From Aquificota bacterium (lineage in GTDB: Bacteria > Aquificota > Aquificia > Aquificales > Aquificaceae), in NCBI GenBank assembly GCA_013153495.1, contig JAADEH010000007.1:1-42892 (forward strand): DNA of 42,892 nucleotides, given 5' to 3'. Every line of letters starts with the position of its first letter. Positions within the stretch are counted from its first letter, which is position 1. Of the stretch, positions 41,090 to 42,892 are shown piece by piece. Both the position numbers and the translations under genes were made by a program. The notes beneath the pieces were generated by a model that saw nothing but the letters and a program-made list of their open reading frames with translations, did not search any database and had not been told where the DNA came from.

Positions 41090-41558
41090 AGTCGTCAAAG
41101 GAGTAAACTTCCCCAGCTATCTGTTCGCCAGCCTCGTCGCAGGCTACGTGATGATGGGATTGGACCTCATGCTCGACGGCTTCCTCGGATTATTTGGCAC
41201 CTACAGAACATACATAGAGCTTATAAAACTCTTCGGCATATTCAGAGGACTCGAAGACTGGATAATGGCAATCGGACACACGATAAACTCGGTCGTTCTT
41301 GCCCTTCCCTTCGTTCACCCTGCGGTCTATGACAGGCTACCCACACGCTCGGGACTCATAAAAGGTCTCGTCTTCGGAATACTGTGGCACATATTAGTTT
41401 TAATAGTTCTTGTAATAACCGCTTTCAGCGGTGCTAAATTTATGATTGGATTTTTAAACATGCCCCCTCAAGATCACATATCTCTCCTAATTCTCCACAT
41501 GATATGGTCCGCAACCCTCGGACTCCTCTACAACCCACCCACAAACCGCAACCAATAA
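41082..41558 (+). CDS. Integral membrane protein of unknown function
   Basis: 158 residues with about four hydrophobic helices (near 12-33, 60-85, 98-120 and 133-152). Start is TTG at 41082, supported by AGGAGGT 11 nt upstream and an 8-bp overlap with uvrC; the ATG at 41086 is out of frame. The pattern of helices with late HMIWSATLGLLY resembles DUF6789-like small membrane proteins, but I cannot confirm it. Probably co-transcribed with uvrC; role unknown. Confidence 0.7.
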   Translation: MNEVVKGVNFPSYLFASLVAGYVMMGLDLMLDGFLGLFGTYRTYIELIKLFGIFRGLEDWIMAIGHTINSVVLALPFVHPAVYDRLPTRSGLIKGLVFGILWHILVLIVLVITAFSGAKFMIGFLNMPPQDHISLLILHMIWSATLGLLYNPPTNRNQ

Positions 41559-41611
41559 ACCTTAAACCACCTATCTGTGCTACCTTAATACACATTCCAA
41601 AACAAAACGCT

Positions 41612-42118
41612 ATGAGAAAAATAATTCCCAAATACCTGAAAAACTTAGAAGCTCTGGGAATTGATATAAAGAAGCTAAGGTTCCTAAAGAGAAAGGAGCT
41701 TATTCAGAAGTTTGGAGAGGAGGAGTTTAAAGTCTTAGAGACTATCGGGAAAACTATCAGGGAGGGGAGGTGGAAAGGTAGCATTAAAACCAGATATTTA
41801 CTTGAGGACTTGAAGGATATATTTGGGGATAATCTACCCGAAGAAGTAAGGGAAATTCTTAAAGAAGAAACTATAGACAGCCTTACTCTTCACTATTTGA
41901 AGCGTAAGTATAAAGACGGGTGGAACTTAGCCTCCCCAGAAGAGCTTGACCGCCTGTTTATAGATGTCCTGCGAAAGGGAAGGTATGTTTTTGAACAAAT
42001 AGGAGGAAGATACCTTATAGTCTCGGAAAACCTGCTTTATATAGCCGTTGTGGAACCCCCAAATACGAAAATCACGCTTTTCTCGTGGAAGAGATATTTC
42101 AGCTCTTATGAGGACTGA
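41612..42118 (+). CDS. Unknown module gene A, copy 2 (complete)
   Basis: 168 residues from the ATG at 41612 (MRKIIPKYLKNLEALGIDIKKL). Residues about 1-80 are helical and charged; 80-115 hold the block shared with the copy at the left edge (EEVREILKE, LHYLKRKYKDGWNL, SPEELD); the end is short strands (GRYLIVSE, LYIAVVEPP, KITLFSW) and stops at SYED. The open frame upstream to 41504 overlaps the membrane protein gene and is not likely coding. Gene B follows after 32 bp. Family unknown; the strand pattern vaguely recalls small RNase/toxin folds, with no motif I can defend. Confidence 0.72.
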   Translation: MRKIIPKYLKNLEALGIDIKKLRFLKRKELIQKFGEEEFKVLETIGKTIREGRWKGSIKTRYLLEDLKDIFGDNLPEEVREILKEETIDSLTLHYLKRKYKDGWNLASPEELDRLFIDVLRKGRYVFEQIGGRYLIVSENLLYIAVVEPPNTKITLFSWKRYFSSYED

Positions 42119-42138
42119 TATTCCACATCAGAAAGCAG

Positions 42139-42144
42139 TATATT
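42139..42144 (+). promoter_or_regulatory. -10 box of module gene B, copy 2
   Basis: TATATT ends 6 nt before the ATG at 42151, as in copy 1 (305-310). The start context AAAGCATGGC is close to AAATCATGGC of copy 1. Confidence 0.45.
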
Positions 42145-42150
42145 AAAAGC

Positions 42151-42507
42151 ATGGCACTTAGAGGAATTACGGAACAGGATATTAGCCTTGTAATAAATAG
42201 ATGGGTGTTCACAGTGTGGGAGTTTGAAAATGTTTTTGGTAGTATTCCTGAAAGAAGGGAGGAAGTATATTTTCTTGGTCTGGACAACCATGAGGAAGTT
42301 AAGAAGTTTGACCGTATTCTTTTTAGGCATTTGAAAGACTATTTAAGAGTTGCTACCAGAGTTTACAAGTTTCCCATCCAAGGCGACCCCAACCAGCCCT
42401 TAGAAAAGTGGTGGTGGCATTTAAACAAAATAGCAAAGGGAGAATTTCCCATAGAAAAACTCCCCGAGCATCTGAAGGAAATATATAGAGAGAAGTATTT
42501 AGATTGA
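42151..42507 (+). CDS. Unknown module gene B, copy 2 (WWWHLNKI protein)
   Basis: 118 residues, paralogue of 317-679. The C-terminal block with EKWWWHLNKIAKGEF is identical over about 31 residues and roughly 90% identical in DNA, with mostly silent differences. The middle from GLD (residue 43) to FPI aligns without gaps at about one third identity; the N-terminal 42 residues differ in sequence and length. No membrane segment. It follows gene A by 32 bp and has its own predicted promoter. Function unknown. Confidence 0.76.
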   Translation: MALRGITEQDISLVINRWVFTVWEFENVFGSIPERREEVYFLGLDNHEEVKKFDRILFRHLKDYLRVATRVYKFPIQGDPNQPLEKWWWHLNKIAKGEFPIEKLPEHLKEIYREKYLD

Positions 42508-42567
42508 AATTTTGTTAAGCCATTCCCTCACTTCCCACAACTATAAACTGATGAAAATCCACATTCA

Positions 42568-42656
42568 CAGGGATAACTTTCAAGAGATTATTAATAGATT
42601 ACGGAAACTTGAAAACGATAAGTCGCAATCCCTCATTTTCAGGGATAACCTTCAAG
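42568..42656 (+). repeat. Imperfect direct repeat pair, 72 bp apart
   Basis: CAGGGATAACTTTCAAG at 42568-42584 and CAGGGATAACCTTCAAG at 42640-42656 differ at one base. AATCC occurs 7-8 bp before each, so the similarity extends weakly over about 30 bp. In the second copy ATCCCT...AGGGAT forms a 6-bp stem. Confidence 0.6.
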
Positions 42657-42720
42657 GGCACCTTTTTATCTTGTTGAAAATCAACGCCTCGGGAGTGAGA
42701 ATTATTCGCAATTAACCTAC

Positions 42721-42737
42721 CTGCCAAAATTTTGCAG
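42721..42737. repeat. Inverted repeat
   Basis: CTGCCAAAATTTTGCAG is a near-perfect palindrome (one unpaired C) in the non-coding tail. Confidence 0.5.
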
Positions 42738-42772
42738 AATTATCAACAAAATCCTTCTCGAGCTTCTCTCCC

Positions 42773-42785
42773 AAGGCTTTGCCTT
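42773..42785. repeat. Small hairpin
   Basis: AAGGC-TTT-GCCTT can form a 5-bp stem with a 3-base loop. There is no T-run behind it on either strand, so it is a poor terminator candidate. Confidence 0.4.
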
Positions 42786-42892
42786 AAATTTGCCCTATTC
42801 GGTTGACAAGGAGCCGTGCGGACCCTTGCGTTCCGCTCTTACTTACTCAAGAATTTAACACATTCTCCCGAAATTTTCTATATGATTTTCCC

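Larger units (their letters stand above)
42508..42892. other. Largely non-coding tail with short repeats and hairpins
   Basis: No supported gene. A 54-codon frame at 42551-42715 (MKIHIHRDNFQEI...) is possible but has no ribosome site and its only repeats are the DNA direct repeat noted separately. On the - strand a 24-codon open stretch at 42712-42783 looks protein-like but is closed by a stop. Several inverted repeats are present: ATCCCT/AGGGAT, CTGC-AAAATTTT-GCAG, AAGGC/GCCTT. The last bases hold TATGAT 6 nt from the window end. Confidence 0.5.

Noticed and set aside
41504-41611. 5' extension of module gene A copy 2
   Set aside because: It overlaps the membrane protein gene and encodes a proline-rich, low-complexity stretch; the ATG at 41612 begins a normal helical protein.
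42568-42656. CRISPR array
   Set aside because: Only two imperfect units, no cas genes in the window, and similarity beyond 17 bp is weak.
42551-42715. 54-codon + strand gene (MKIHIHRDNFQEI...)
   Set aside because: No ribosome site, the TATAAA before it is only 3 nt from the ATG, and its internal similarity is just the DNA direct repeat. Left open, not called.
42712-42783. Protein-like stretch on the - strand in the tail (ends ...KFWQVG then stop)
   Set aside because: Just 24 codons with an in-frame stop immediately upstream; could be a gene remnant but cannot be supported.

Overview
The window looks like a housekeeping stretch of a chromosome from a hyperthermophilic Aquificales bacterium (Aquifex, Hydrogenivirga, Hydrogenobacter or Thermocrinis type). 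The reasons are a 433-residue protein of the citryl-CoA synthetase large-subunit type (reductive TCA cycle), futalosine-pathway MqnA, inositol-phosphate synthase plus SuhB, a flhA-flhF-flhG-fliA flagellar block, heavy use of ATA (Ile) and AGA/AGG (Arg) codons, and extreme compaction. The genus is an inference. I see no rRNA, tRNA, insertion sequence or CRISPR array.

Layout. 1-679: the 3' part of a small unknown gene and a second small unknown gene. 724-5405: tyrS, trmH(-), trpD, mqnA, ino1(-). 5542-9523: PNPOx-like flavoprotein, a PriA that has lost its helicase motifs, murJ. 9473-13512: rpsT(-), ccsA, metE. 13544-16337: a STAS-like/GHKL-ATPase pair facing each other, a glycosyltransferase and a YaaA-like protein. 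16385-21820: pgk, suhB, a tandem universal stress protein, a TPR lipoprotein-like or secreted protein, argF. 21821-28463: glmS(-), gatA, tsaB, then a reverse operon with CrcB/Fluc between two DUF190 proteins and a 50-residue membrane protein, then a nucleoside phosphorylase and deoC. 28475-32375: phoU plus an NtrY-type kinase, and a reverse mobB / triple zinc-ribbon / helical protein operon. 32426-38720: a Xer-type recombinase with trmD, then the reverse flagellar block. 38800-41558: a RelBE-type toxin-antitoxin pair with a palindromic operator, uvrC and a membrane protein. 41612-42507: a second copy of the two-gene module that opens the window. 42508-42892 is mostly non-coding and carries short repeats.

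How the genes work together. Carbon metabolism (ccsA, pgk, suhB acting possibly as fructose-bisphosphatase) suits an autotroph that runs gluconeogenesis. ino1 and suhB could together make myo-inositol for phosphoinositol compatible solutes. tyrS, gatA, trmH, trmD, tsaB and rpsT serve translation. mqnA supplies quinone and mobB supplies molybdenum cofactor.

The main points for a second look are: (1) a two-gene module of unknown function repeated in the same orientation at both ends of the window, with a near-identical tryptophan-rich C-terminal block and a conserved start-site promoter; (2) a recurrent promoter grammar in which a -10 box lies 6-9 nt before the start codon, which predicts leaderless mRNAs at most first-in-operon genes; (3) eight of eight convergent gene pairs that abut or overlap, with no visible intrinsic terminator; (4) a PriA without Walker A; (5) a mobB-linked triple zinc-ribbon operon; (6) the DUF190-CrcB-DUF190 sandwich.
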